DNA of 5,129 bases from Bryobacteraceae bacterium (GCA_030039005.1 JASHQT010000569.1:1-5129); one strand, 5' to 3'. Positions 1 through 5,129 are shown, counted from the first letter of the stretch. Numbers and translations: made by a program. Notes: generated from the letters alone by a model not told the origin.

Positions 1-74
1 AACATCGCGGGCGCCGATCCCAGCAATCCAGTCAATGCAAATGCTAATACGAGTTTTGGTGATTGAAACGACAC
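1..74 (-). CDS. Start of an exported protein (signal peptide only; truncated by the window edge)
   Basis: This is the 5' end of a minus-strand gene that runs off the left edge. Only about 24 residues are visible from the preferred GTG start at 74-72. They form a typical Sec signal peptide: a short polar region with one lysine (SFQSPK), a hydrophobic core (LVLAFALTGLLG) and a small-residue region (SAPAM) suited to signal peptidase I. GTG is preferred because GGGAGG (plus-strand 81-86 read in reverse) lies 6 bases upstream, a near-ideal Shine-Dalgarno. An in-frame ATG at 101-99 would add nine residues (MKSEAGRRG) but has no comparable ribosome site. The mature protein lies outside the window, so its function cannot be stated. 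The gene is divergent from the HNH gene. Confidence 0.6.
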   Translation of the reverse strand, partial: MSFQSPKLVLAFALTGLLGSAPAM

Positions 75-80
75 TCCGCG

Positions 81-86
81 CCTCCC
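81..86 (-). promoter_or_regulatory. Strong Shine-Dalgarno deciding a GTG start
   Basis: The minus strand reads GGGAGG, 6 bases before the GTG at 74-72. This is the best ribosome-binding match I noticed next to any start in the window. It argues for the GTG over the upstream in-frame ATG at 101-99, whose own upstream bases (TCACCACCT) show no purine-rich site. Confidence 0.5.
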
Positions 87-174
87 AGCTTCAGATTTCA
101 TAGGTGGTGATCCCAACGGAATCTAGCTTCCACCCCGGCACAAACCATAATTAGTAGAGTCCGTGCAATTGCGG

Positions 175-204
175 AGTATATCTGAATCGCAACCTAGGCC
201 GCAA
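175..204 (-). promoter_or_regulatory. Candidate sigma70-type promoter for the left-edge exported protein
   Basis: On the minus strand, TATACT (plus 175-180) matches the -10 consensus at 5 of 6 positions. TTGCGG (plus 199-204) matches the -35 consensus only in its TTG and lies 18 bases upstream. Transcription would begin near plus position 168, leaving a leader of roughly 65-95 bases before the GTG or ATG start. The -10 is good and the -35 is weak, so this is a candidate from pattern reading only. Confidence 0.3.
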
Positions 205-233
205 CCCTTGGGTAACACCCCGCTTAGCCCGTC

Positions 234-317
234 TACCAAAGATAGATGCCTGCGAGAGCCATCGTGTTCCGTTTTTGGTATTTTTTGGTAAAAGACAATA
301 TGAATCCGAGTACCAAA
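234..317. repeat. Four copies of TACCAAA/TTTGGTA: possible operator cluster
   Basis: The heptamer TACCAAA occurs at 234-240 and 311-317. Its reverse complement TTTGGTA occurs at 274-280 and 284-290. The middle two sit in an almost perfect 10-bp tandem repeat (271-290, units differing only at the first base). Start-to-start spacings are 40, 10 and 27 bases, so the first three copies lie close to whole helical turns apart. The block spans the likely promoter region and start of the HNH gene and is markedly more AT-rich than the genes. Repeated short sites in both orientations suggest binding sites for a regulator, which is inference. A chance cluster in a T-rich patch is the alternative. Confidence 0.4.
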
Positions 318-788
318 CGGACCATGCCGGGCGGTTGGGCTGACCGCACCGCCCTGGCCAAAGGCCCGAACGGGCGCCATCTCTGCCGCTGGTGCAATCT
401 CGAGGTTCCCAGGGGCCGAGTAACCTTTTGCTCGGACTGGTGCGTGGAAGAATGGCGCCTGCGCAGCGATCCCGGCTATCTGCGCGAGCGGGTATTGGCG
501 CGCGATCGCGGCGTCTGCGCCCGTTGCGGCGTGGATTGCCTGGCCGCCGAGCGGCAACTGAAGCGCCTGCGGGGCGTCTCGCGCCTCAAAGCGCTACGCG
601 AATGGGGACTCAAGGCCGGTTCTCGGAAATCCTTGTGGGACGCTGATCACATCGTTCCCGTGGTGGAAGGCGGCGGCGAGTGCGACCTCTCCAACATTCG
701 CACGTTGTGCCTGAAATGTCACCGCGCGGTTACGGCCGAGCTGCGGGCGCGGCTCGAGGTCCGGCGCGCGGCTTCGTCCGGAGGTTAG
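300..788 (+). CDS. HNH endonuclease with extra N-terminal zinc-binding cysteines
   Basis: This is a small, very basic HNH-family protein of about 162 residues, expected to be a cytoplasmic metal-dependent DNA nuclease. Numbered from the ATG at 300, it has a first cysteine cluster C29-x2-C32 and C44-x3-C48 (within LCRWC and FCSDWC). A lysine/arginine-rich helix follows. The HNH fold comes next: a structural zinc site from C73-x2-C76 (GVCARC) and C137-x2-C140 (TLCLKC), and catalytic candidates H117 (in DADHI), N132 (in LSNIRT) and H141. No catalytic residue is missing. The start is uncertain. An ATG at 246 would add 18 residues translated from the AT-rich repeat block, which looks non-coding, and an ATG at 324 begins MPGGWADR. 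None has a strong ribosome site. The arrangement of FCSxxC, GVCxxC, WxxDHI and GGGxCxLxN resembles the HNH module of the eukaryotic repair protein ZRANB3. The biological target is unknown, and nothing nearby suggests an intron, prophage or restriction system. Its stop overlaps that of the convergent tesA-like gene. Confidence 0.85.
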   Translation: MNPSTKRTMPGGWADRTALAKGPNGRHLCRWCNLEVPRGRVTFCSDWCVEEWRLRSDPGYLRERVLARDRGVCARCGVDCLAAERQLKRLRGVSRLKALREWGLKAGSRKSLWDADHIVPVVEGGGECDLSNIRTLCLKCHRAVTAELRARLEVRRAASSGG

Positions 789-1444
789 CGCTTCGCCGAA
801 AGCCGCGGCAGCATCGGCTTCAAATAGCGCATCACCGTCTGGGCCACGATCTGATTGCCCTCGGCGGTCGGATGGATTCCGTCCTGCTGCATCATCCCCG
901 GCTTGAAGACCACGTCCGATAGCAGAAACGGAATCCGCGCCAGATTGTACTTCTTGGCCAGATCCACGTAGATCTGGCCGAATTTCGTGATGTAATCGCC
1001 TCCGTAGTTGGGCGGCAGCGTCATGCCGGCGATCAGCACTTTCGATCCCGCGGCTTCCAGCGTCTGGATCATCTCCGCCAGGTTGGCGCGCGTGGTGTCG
1101 AGCGGCAGGCCACGCAGCCCGTCATTGCCGCCGAACTCCAGAATCGTGATGCGGGGTTTGCGCGCCAAAACTTCCTGGATGCGGTCCAGCCCGTCGGTGG
1201 TGGTATTGCCGCTGACGCCGGCGTTGAGCACGTGCCAATGCAGCCCGGCCGAGTCCAGATCTTTCTGCAGGAAATCCGGGAAGCTCTTGCCTGGCTCGGC
1301 GCCATATCCGGCGCTGAGACTATCGCCAAACGTGACGATCACCGGACGCGTATCCGAGTGTGTGGAAGGTGGTGCTGCTCCAAGCGGCGATAAACCGAAT
1401 ACCCCTGCGACACATCCAATGAGAAGAAGCTTGTCAAACGTCAT
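785..1444 (-). CDS. tesA: Exported SGNH/GDSL esterase, TesA-type arylesterase / lysophospholipase
   Basis: This is a secreted serine hydrolase of about 219 residues, close to the usual TesA length. All SGNH blocks are present, numbered from the ATG at 1444: block I GDSLSAGY with nucleophile S42; block II in NAGVSGNT with G79; block III GGND with N107; block V DGIHP with D188 and H191. S42, D188 and H191 form the catalytic triad, and G79 and N107 belong to the oxyanion hole. Family enzymes hydrolyse aryl esters, acyl-thioesters and lysophospholipids in the periplasm; the exact substrate here is unknown. The N-terminus is a Sec signal (hydrophobic residues 5-20, then PLGAAPPS). The mature part has no cysteine. 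The ATG at 1444 is preferred because GGGTGG lies 5 bases upstream; a GTG at 1453 would add three residues. The gene is divergent from ybbA-ybbP, the same association as in E. coli, and its stop interlocks with the HNH stop (TTAG at 785-788). Confidence 0.93.
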   Translation of the reverse strand: MTFDKLLLIGCVAGVFGLSPLGAAPPSTHSDTRPVIVTFGDSLSAGYGAEPGKSFPDFLQKDLDSAGLHWHVLNAGVSGNTTTDGLDRIQEVLARKPRITILEFGGNDGLRGLPLDTTRANLAEMIQTLEAAGSKVLIAGMTLPPNYGGDYITKFGQIYVDLAKKYNLARIPFLLSDVVFKPGMMQQDGIHPTAEGNQIVAQTVMRYLKPMLPRLSAKR

Positions 1445-1511
1445 GCACGCCACCCAATGCCATAATAAAAAATTGGAAGCCGAGCCGATTCAAGCCCCTT
1501 CTCAAACCCCG
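1445..1511. promoter_or_regulatory. Divergent promoter region between tesA and ybbA
   Basis: This short stretch must supply at least part of the transcription and translation signals for both tesA (-) and ybbA (+). Its one AT-rich patch (about 1461-1474) contains CATAAT on the plus strand (1461-1466) and TATTAT on the minus strand (1462-1467), each 5 of 6 to the -10 consensus. The minus strand has TTGAAT about 20 bases upstream of its -10. The plus strand has TTGTCA at 1431-1436, but 24 bases away. Neither spacing is good. If the minus -10 is used, the tesA leader would be only about ten bases. The near-coincident -10 elements suggest the two genes could compete for polymerase, which is inference. 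Confidence 0.3.
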
Positions 1512-1534
1512 ATGCAAGCCCCGATGCAAGCAAC
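1487..1534 (+). repeat. Four 12-bp tandem units at the start of ybbA
   Basis: The units are GATTCAAGCCCC (1487-1498), TTCTCAAACCCC (1499-1510), GATGCAAGCCCC (1511-1522) and GATGCAAGCAAC (1523-1534). The first and third differ at one base, the second is diverged (7 of 12 matching the third), and the last differs from the third only in its final bases. Because the period is a multiple of three, the repeat encodes a four-residue motif (IQAP, SQTP, MQAP, MQAT) in the ybbA frame. The last two units each carry an ATG, which duplicates the possible start codon. On the other strand the same array lies just upstream of tesA. Confidence 0.7.
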
Positions 1535-2237
1535 GACGCGCCCGCCCGCGATCCAGGTCTCGGCCCTCACCAAAAGCATTCCGACCGCCACCCACCGCGT
1601 CGACATCCTGCGCGGCATTGATCTGGAAATTTCCGCCGGCGAATTCGTTGCCATCATGGGGCCCTCGGGCAGCGGGAAAAGCACTTTCCTCGGATTGTTG
1701 GCCGGCCTGGATACTCCCACTTCCGGCCGAATTATTCTGGACGGCGAGGACATAACTGGGTTGAATGAGGACCGGATGGCGCTGCTGCGCGGCCGCAAGG
1801 TCGGGTTCGTGTTTCAGTCCTATCATCTGCTGCCGACGCTCACGGCCGAAGAGAATGTTTTGCTTCCTTATGAATTGACGGGCGGCAACGGCGGGACGGG
1901 TACGAGCGGGCCCCAGCGCGCCCGCGAGCTGCTTGAAAGCGTCGGTTTGCTGGACCGGCGCGATCATTACCCCATCCAGCTTTCGGGCGGCGAGCAACAA
2001 CGCGTGGCCCTGGCGCGCGCCTTCATGGTTCGGCCGCCCATTCTGCTGGCCGACGAGCCTACCGGCAACTTGGACACGCAGAACGGCCAGCACGTGCTCG
2101 AGTTGTTGATCTCGCTCAACCAGCGCGAGGGAACCACACTGGTGCTGGTGACGCACGACTCCGCGCTTTCGGCGCGCGCAACGCGACGCATCACGCTGCG
2201 CGACGGTCGAATCGTGAGCGACGAACGAGCCGAGTAA
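1512..2237 (+). CDS. ybbA: ABC transporter ATP-binding protein, YbbA/LolD/MacB family
   Basis: This is the cytoplasmic ATPase of a MacB-type ABC system, about 241 residues, normal for the family. Numbered from the ATG at 1512, all nucleotide-binding motifs are intact: Walker A GPSGSGKST at 50-58, Q-loop Q102 (FVFQSYHLLP), signature LSGGEQQR at 157-164, Walker B ILLADEP with D181 and catalytic E182, D-loop NLD at 186-188, and switch histidine H215 in VTHD. The FQSYHLLP and LSGGEQQRVALARA wording is typical of LolD, MacB and YbbA rather than importers. It should dimerise and drive the permease encoded 4 bases downstream. The start is the weak point. ATGs at 1512 and 1524 lie in a tandem repeat without a Shine-Dalgarno, TTG at 1473 is possible, and ATG at 1443 would overlap the tesA start codon head-to-head. 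Conserved family sequence begins only at about residue 13 (AIQVSALTK), so all these starts are compatible. The frame is open back to about 1008, but that part is antisense to tesA. Confidence 0.93.
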   Translation: MQAPMQATTRPPAIQVSALTKSIPTATHRVDILRGIDLEISAGEFVAIMGPSGSGKSTFLGLLAGLDTPTSGRIILDGEDITGLNEDRMALLRGRKVGFVFQSYHLLPTLTAEENVLLPYELTGGNGGTGTSGPQRARELLESVGLLDRRDHYPIQLSGGEQQRVALARAFMVRPPILLADEPTGNLDTQNGQHVLELLISLNQREGTTLVLVTHDSALSARATRRITLRDGRIVSDERAE

Positions 2238-2241
2238 ACTC

Positions 2242-4797
2242 ATGCGGTTTTCCTGGAGCACGGCGGCCAAGATCGCGTGGCGCGAATCGCGCTCGTCTTC
2301 GGTGAAATTCCTGTTCGTGATTTTCGCAGTCGCGGTCGGCGTCGGCTCGCTCACGGGCGTGCGCGGATTCAGCCGCGCCTTTCACGGGATGCTGCTCGAG
2401 CAGGCCCGCACGCTGATGGCCGCCGATCTTTCTCTGCGCGTCTTTGAGCTGCCCACGCCGCAACAGGCTGCCGAGATGGACGCGCTCGCCAGGAGCGGCG
2501 TCGACCGGACTTGGATCACCGAAACGGTGACCATGGCGTCCACCGCTGGCGACCACCCGCCCATGCTCGTGTCGGTGAAGGCCGTCGACCCGAAAAAGTA
2601 TCCGTTTTACGGCGAGATTCGCTTGTCGCCTCCGGCTCCGCTCAAACAAGCGCTAACTGCCGATACCATCGCGGTTTCCGATGACGTGTTCCTGCGCTTG
2701 AACGTGAAGACCGGCGACACGATTCGCCTGGGCGGTCAGCTCTTCCGCATCATCGGCCAGGTGACGTATGAGCCGGATCGCATGGTGGGCAGCCTCAACG
2801 TCGGCCCGCGTGTGATGATGACGCGCGAAGGGTTGGACCGCACTGGCCTGCTGCTGCCGGGCAGCCGCTGGTCCGAGCGGTTCCTGTTCCGGCTCTCGCC
2901 CGGTTCCCCCAGCATCGAACAGACACGCGCGCGGTTGAAGGCCGCTTTCCCGGATGCCCTGATCGCCGATTTTCGTGAGACGCACCCCATCGTGACGCAA
3001 GGGCTGAACCGCTCCACCACGTTCCTGAGCTTGGTGAGCCTCATCACGCTAATCATCGGCGCCCTCGGCGTCGGCACCGCGATGCGCGCGCACATTCAGC
3101 AGCGCCTGGATTCCATCGCGATCATGAAATGCATCGGAGCGCGCGCCAGCCAGATCATGCGCATTTATCTGCTCCAAACCATCGCGCTGGGCCTTGGGGG
3201 CGGCCTCGTGGGCGTGGCCTTCGGGCTGCTAGTGCAGCGCATGTTCCCGGTCTTTGTCGCGCGCTATTTTCAGTTGGAGCCAAACCCGCAGTGGGATTTT
3301 CTGACCGCGGCGGAAGGCATCGGGATCGCGATTCTGGCGTCGTTGCTGTTCACCCTGCCGCCGCTGATCGGCATCCGGGATATTCGCCCCAGCCTGATTT
3401 TGCGCCGTGAGATGGAAGAAACGCGGCCGGATTGGCGAACACGTCTGGCCGGCGCGCGGGCTTCGATCCTCGCGGGCGCTTTGATCCTGGCCGGATTCGC
3501 GGGCATTGCCATGTCCTTCGCCTCGGGCACGCCCCGCGACGTATGGAGGACCGGCGAATATTTCGCCGGTGCGCTGGTGATCAGCTTCGCCACGTTATCG
3601 GTGGTCGCGTGGCTGATGCTGCGCGGGCTGAAAATCATGAGCCGGCTGGGCCTGCCGTCCAGCGTGCGGCATGGCATCGCCAATCTTTACCGTCCCGGCG
3701 CACACGCGCAATCCGTGCTCGTAGCGCTGGGCGTCGGTGTGATGTTCACGCTGACCGTTTATCTGGTCCAGCATGGCATGATCGCCGAAATGAATCGCAC
3801 ATCGCCGCCCGGCATGCCGAACGTCTTCCTGATCGATATCTCGCCCAAGGATCGCGACGCGGTGCTGGATTTGGTGAAGCAGCAGCGCGGCGTGGACGGC
3901 ACGCCTGAGCTGCTCGGCACCGTGGCCGCGAAAATCTTGAGCATTGGCGGCCAGGATCTCGCCACGATGGAGCTGAAGGGCTTCCGCCGCCGCTATCGTT
4001 CTCCGCGCTCGGTCACCTCCGAAGGCGCGATGCCGGATTACGTGACGATTCAGCGGGGCGGCTGGTGGAGCTCGCCCGCTGGACCGCCGCAAGTCTGCGT
4101 GGATCAAGATACGGCCAAGATTTTGCGCATCGACCCCGGAGCCGAGATGCGCTGGAGCATTTCAGGCCAGGACGTTTCGACGCGCGTGGCCTGCACCTAC
4201 AGCATGGATTCGATTCATTTGGCCGGCCGCGTCGAATTCATCTTTAACACCGGCGCCCTCGCAGGCTTTCCGATCGTTTACTACAGCAGCCTGCGCGCCC
4301 AGCCGGCAGCGGTTCCCGCGCTCGAGGAGGCGCTCTACAAGCGCTTCCCCACCGTTACGGTAGTGAACGTAGCCGACGTATTGCAGATCGTGCAGGGCGT
4401 CGTCGACCGAATCTCCCAGGTAGTTCGCTTCATCTCCATGTTCGCGATTCTGGCCGGCGCGATCATTCTTTCTTCGAGCGTGGCCGGTACCCGTTTCCGC
4501 CGCATGCGCGAAGTAGTGATTTTGAAAACGCTCGGCGCCACGCGCTGGCGCGTCAGCCGTATTTTCTCGGTCGAGTTCCTGGTGCTTGGCGCGGTGGCCG
4601 GCCTGATGGGCGGCCTGCTCGCCTCGGGCTTCGCCAACTTCCTGTTAAAGCGCATGCTGGACGCGCAAACTTCGATTGCCCTGATTCCGATTCTGGTTTC
4701 GGTGGCCGCCACCGCGCTGATCGCCAACGCGGCCGGCTGGATGGCCAGCTTCCCCATCCTGGGCCAGAAGCCGCTCCAAATTCTGCGCGAAGAATAG
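2242..4797 (+). CDS. ybbP: FtsX-like ABC permease, YbbP type (MacB superfamily)
   Basis: This is the membrane partner of the preceding ATPase, 851 residues, somewhat longer than the roughly 800 usual for YbbP. Predicted order: TM1 (about 23-40); a periplasmic MacB-type domain (about 44-255); three helices of a first FtsX domain (about 261-281, 309-331, 357-378); further helices near 408-427, 438-460 and 490-510; a second large periplasmic region (about 512-725); and three helices of a second FtsX domain (about 729-748, 775-797, 811-836). This ten-helix layout with two FtsX repeats is characteristic of YbbP and related permeases. Each repeat has the conserved cytoplasmic segment after its first helix: IAIMKCIGARASQI at 292-305 and VVILKTLGATRWRV at 758-771, expected to contact the ATPase. 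Family members use ATP hydrolysis to move periplasmic domains rather than pass substrate through a channel. The only cysteines are C297 and a periplasmic pair, C619 and C651. The start at 2242, 4 bases after the ybbA stop, indicates one operon. The substrate is unknown. Confidence 0.93.
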   Translation: MRFSWSTAAKIAWRESRSSSVKFLFVIFAVAVGVGSLTGVRGFSRAFHGMLLEQARTLMAADLSLRVFELPTPQQAAEMDALARSGVDRTWITETVTMASTAGDHPPMLVSVKAVDPKKYPFYGEIRLSPPAPLKQALTADTIAVSDDVFLRLNVKTGDTIRLGGQLFRIIGQVTYEPDRMVGSLNVGPRVMMTREGLDRTGLLLPGSRWSERFLFRLSPGSPSIEQTRARLKAAFPDALIADFRETHPIVTQGLNRSTTFLSLVSLITLIIGALGVGTAMRAHIQQRLDSIAIMKCIGARASQIMRIYLLQTIALGLGGGLVGVAFGLLVQRMFPVFVARYFQLEPNPQWDFLTAAEGIGIAILASLLFTLPPLIGIRDIRPSLILRREMEETRPDWRTRLAGARASILAGALILAGFAGIAMSFASGTPRDVWRTGEYFAGALVISFATLSVVAWLMLRGLKIMSRLGLPSSVRHGIANLYRPGAHAQSVLVALGVGVMFTLTVYLVQHGMIAEMNRTSPPGMPNVFLIDISPKDRDAVLDLVKQQRGVDGTPELLGTVAAKILSIGGQDLATMELKGFRRRYRSPRSVTSEGAMPDYVTIQRGGWWSSPAGPPQVCVDQDTAKILRIDPGAEMRWSISGQDVSTRVACTYSMDSIHLAGRVEFIFNTGALAGFPIVYYSSLRAQPAAVPALEEALYKRFPTVTVVNVADVLQIVQGVVDRISQVVRFISMFAILAGAIILSSSVAGTRFRRMREVVILKTLGATRWRVSRIFSVEFLVLGAVAGLMGGLLASGFANFLLKRMLDAQTSIALIPILVSVAATALIANAAGWMASFPILGQKPLQILREE

Positions 4798-4816
4798 CGC
4801 GCGAACGATCGCTATT
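4793..4816. terminator. Inverted repeat enclosing both convergent stop codons
   Basis: AATAGCG (4793-4799) pairs perfectly with CGCTATT (4810-4816) around a 10-base loop. The ybbP stop TAG (4795-4797) and the complement of the opposing gene's stop (4812-4814) both lie within the stem arms. A hairpin here could end transcription in both directions, but the stem is only 7 bp and neither strand has a proper run of T after it. It is the only candidate terminator between the two convergent genes, which are 14 bases apart. Confidence 0.35.
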
Positions 4817-5129
4817 GTTGGCTCTGAACCGCGATATAACCGCTCGGTGGTGACGCTACTCCGCCCACTGTGATCACCAGCGGCTGATTTCCGGCCGGCA
4901 CGCCGGCGGGTACTTGGATGTTTAGCTGATAAAGCCCCGCGAATTGCGAGAGGCCGACATACAAGATTTCCGGCGCGTCCAGCGTGACGCCGCCGAAGGT
5001 GACGGAAACCGGCGCTGTGACTTTCGGTGTTCCGCTTGGAACAATCCCGGGCGCAATCGCGGGATTGGTGGCGCCGAAGCCGGTGGCGAACAGCGTGAGA
5101 TAATCGCCGGGCTTGGCAGGCGTGAACGT
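4812..5129 (-). CDS. C-terminus of a TIGR03437-domain protein (5' end beyond the window)
   Basis: The minus strand is open from the right edge to TAG at 4814-4812, giving 105 residues with no internal start needed because the gene enters from outside the window. The sequence reads as a beta-rich, immunoglobulin-like domain. Diagnostic stretches, numbered from the edge, are PGDYLTLFATGFGATNPA (7-24), VTFGGV (43-48), ILYVGLSQFAGLYQLNIQVP (55-74), VPAGNQPLVITVGG (77-90) and the terminal YIAVQ. This pattern matches what I know as the Solibacter uncharacterised C-terminal domain (TIGR03437). It sits at the end of many large secreted acidobacterial proteins of varied N-terminal architecture, and its role is unproven; anchoring, sorting or surface display has been supposed. 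The visible part has no cysteine. It is convergent with ybbP across 14 bases. What the N-terminal part does cannot be told from this window. Confidence 0.85.
   Translation of the reverse strand, partial: TFTPAKPGDYLTLFATGFGATNPAIAPGIVPSGTPKVTAPVSVTFGGVTLDAPEILYVGLSQFAGLYQLNIQVPAGVPAGNQPLVITVGGVASPPSGYIAVQSQQ

Noticed and set aside
191..213. Small palindromes CCTAGG and ACCC-TT-GGGT as a terminator or operator.
   Set aside because: Stems of three or four bases are too short to form a stable hairpin and there is no following T-run.
246..299. An 18-residue N-terminal extension of the HNH protein from the ATG at 246.
   Set aside because: The added residues come from the T-rich repeat block and give a hydrophobic stretch (FRFWYFLV) out of place in a soluble zinc nuclease. 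Later ATGs at 300 and 324 fit better.
123..557. A 144-codon minus-strand open frame across the intergenic region and the HNH gene.
   Set aside because: It covers the conserved HNH cysteine region in antisense, has no recognisable motif, and would block the promoter region of the left-edge gene.
300..788. The HNH gene as part of a homing intron, prophage or restriction system.
   Set aside because: There is no methyltransferase, intron-like flank, terminase, portal or integrase in the window, and the gene stands alone between chromosomal genes.
1403..1415. A lipobox-like LIGC in the TesA leader, which would make it a lipoprotein.
   Set aside because: The cysteine would be only residue 11 from the preferred start, with too short a hydrophobic stretch before it. 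The hydrophobic core continues past it to a normal signal peptidase I region.
1008..1511. The ybbA reading frame stays open upstream to an ATG at 1008, which would give a 409-residue protein.
   Set aside because: Most of the added part is antisense to tesA, an intact enzyme gene with all catalytic motifs, and reads as low-complexity S/P/R-rich sequence. Open antisense frames are common in GC-rich DNA.
1434..2354. A 306-codon minus-strand open frame opposite ybbA.
   Set aside because: It is exactly opposite a complete, motif-rich ATPase gene. Its translation is rich in R, Q, H and G with no recognisable domain, as expected of an antisense shadow.
3129..3908. Open frames of 93 and 158 codons on the plus strand within ybbP.
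   Set aside because: They are out-of-frame shadows of the intact permease gene and show no start signals or domains.

Overview
The window is GC-rich bacterial chromosome, most likely from an acidobacterium of the Solibacter/Bryobacter group. The main taxonomic clue is the partial minus-strand gene at the right edge. It ends in what looks like the TIGR03437 C-terminal domain, a domain greatly expanded in that lineage. This placement is inferred from a recognised protein pattern, not from a database search.

Layout, left to right. (1) Positions 1-74 (or 1-101) hold the start of a minus-strand gene for an exported protein; only its signal peptide is inside the window. (2) Positions 75-299 form a relatively AT-rich divergent intergenic region. 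It holds a candidate minus-strand promoter and four copies of the heptamer TACCAAA/TTTGGTA arranged around the start of the next gene. (3) Positions 300-788 (+) encode a small HNH nuclease with extra N-terminal zinc-binding cysteines. (4) Positions 785-1444 (-) encode an exported SGNH/GDSL esterase of the TesA (arylesterase/thioesterase I) type. Its stop codon interlocks with that of the HNH gene. (5) Positions 1445-1511 are a short divergent intergenic region with an AT-rich core, running into a 12-bp tandem repeat that overlaps the start of the next gene. (6) Positions 1512-2237 (+) encode an ABC ATPase of the LolD/MacB/YbbA family. (7) Positions 2242-4797 (+) encode a large FtsX-like permease of the YbbP type. 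(8) Positions 4812-5129 (-) hold the C-terminus of the TIGR03437-domain protein, convergent with the permease and separated by a small hairpin that includes both stop codons.

The functional core is the tesA / ybbA-ybbP divergon. The ATPase and permease genes are 4 bases apart and almost certainly co-transcribed. They should form an inner-membrane MacB-type (mechanotransmission) ABC complex that acts on something in the periplasm or inner-membrane outer leaflet. The divergent esterase is exported to the same compartment. The same pairing of tesA with ybbA-ybbP is known in E. coli and other proteobacteria, so its presence here suggests an old functional partnership, probably in handling lipid-like or acylated compounds. 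The HNH gene and the two edge genes appear functionally unrelated to this core. I found no tRNA, rRNA, CRISPR array, transposase or prophage signal.
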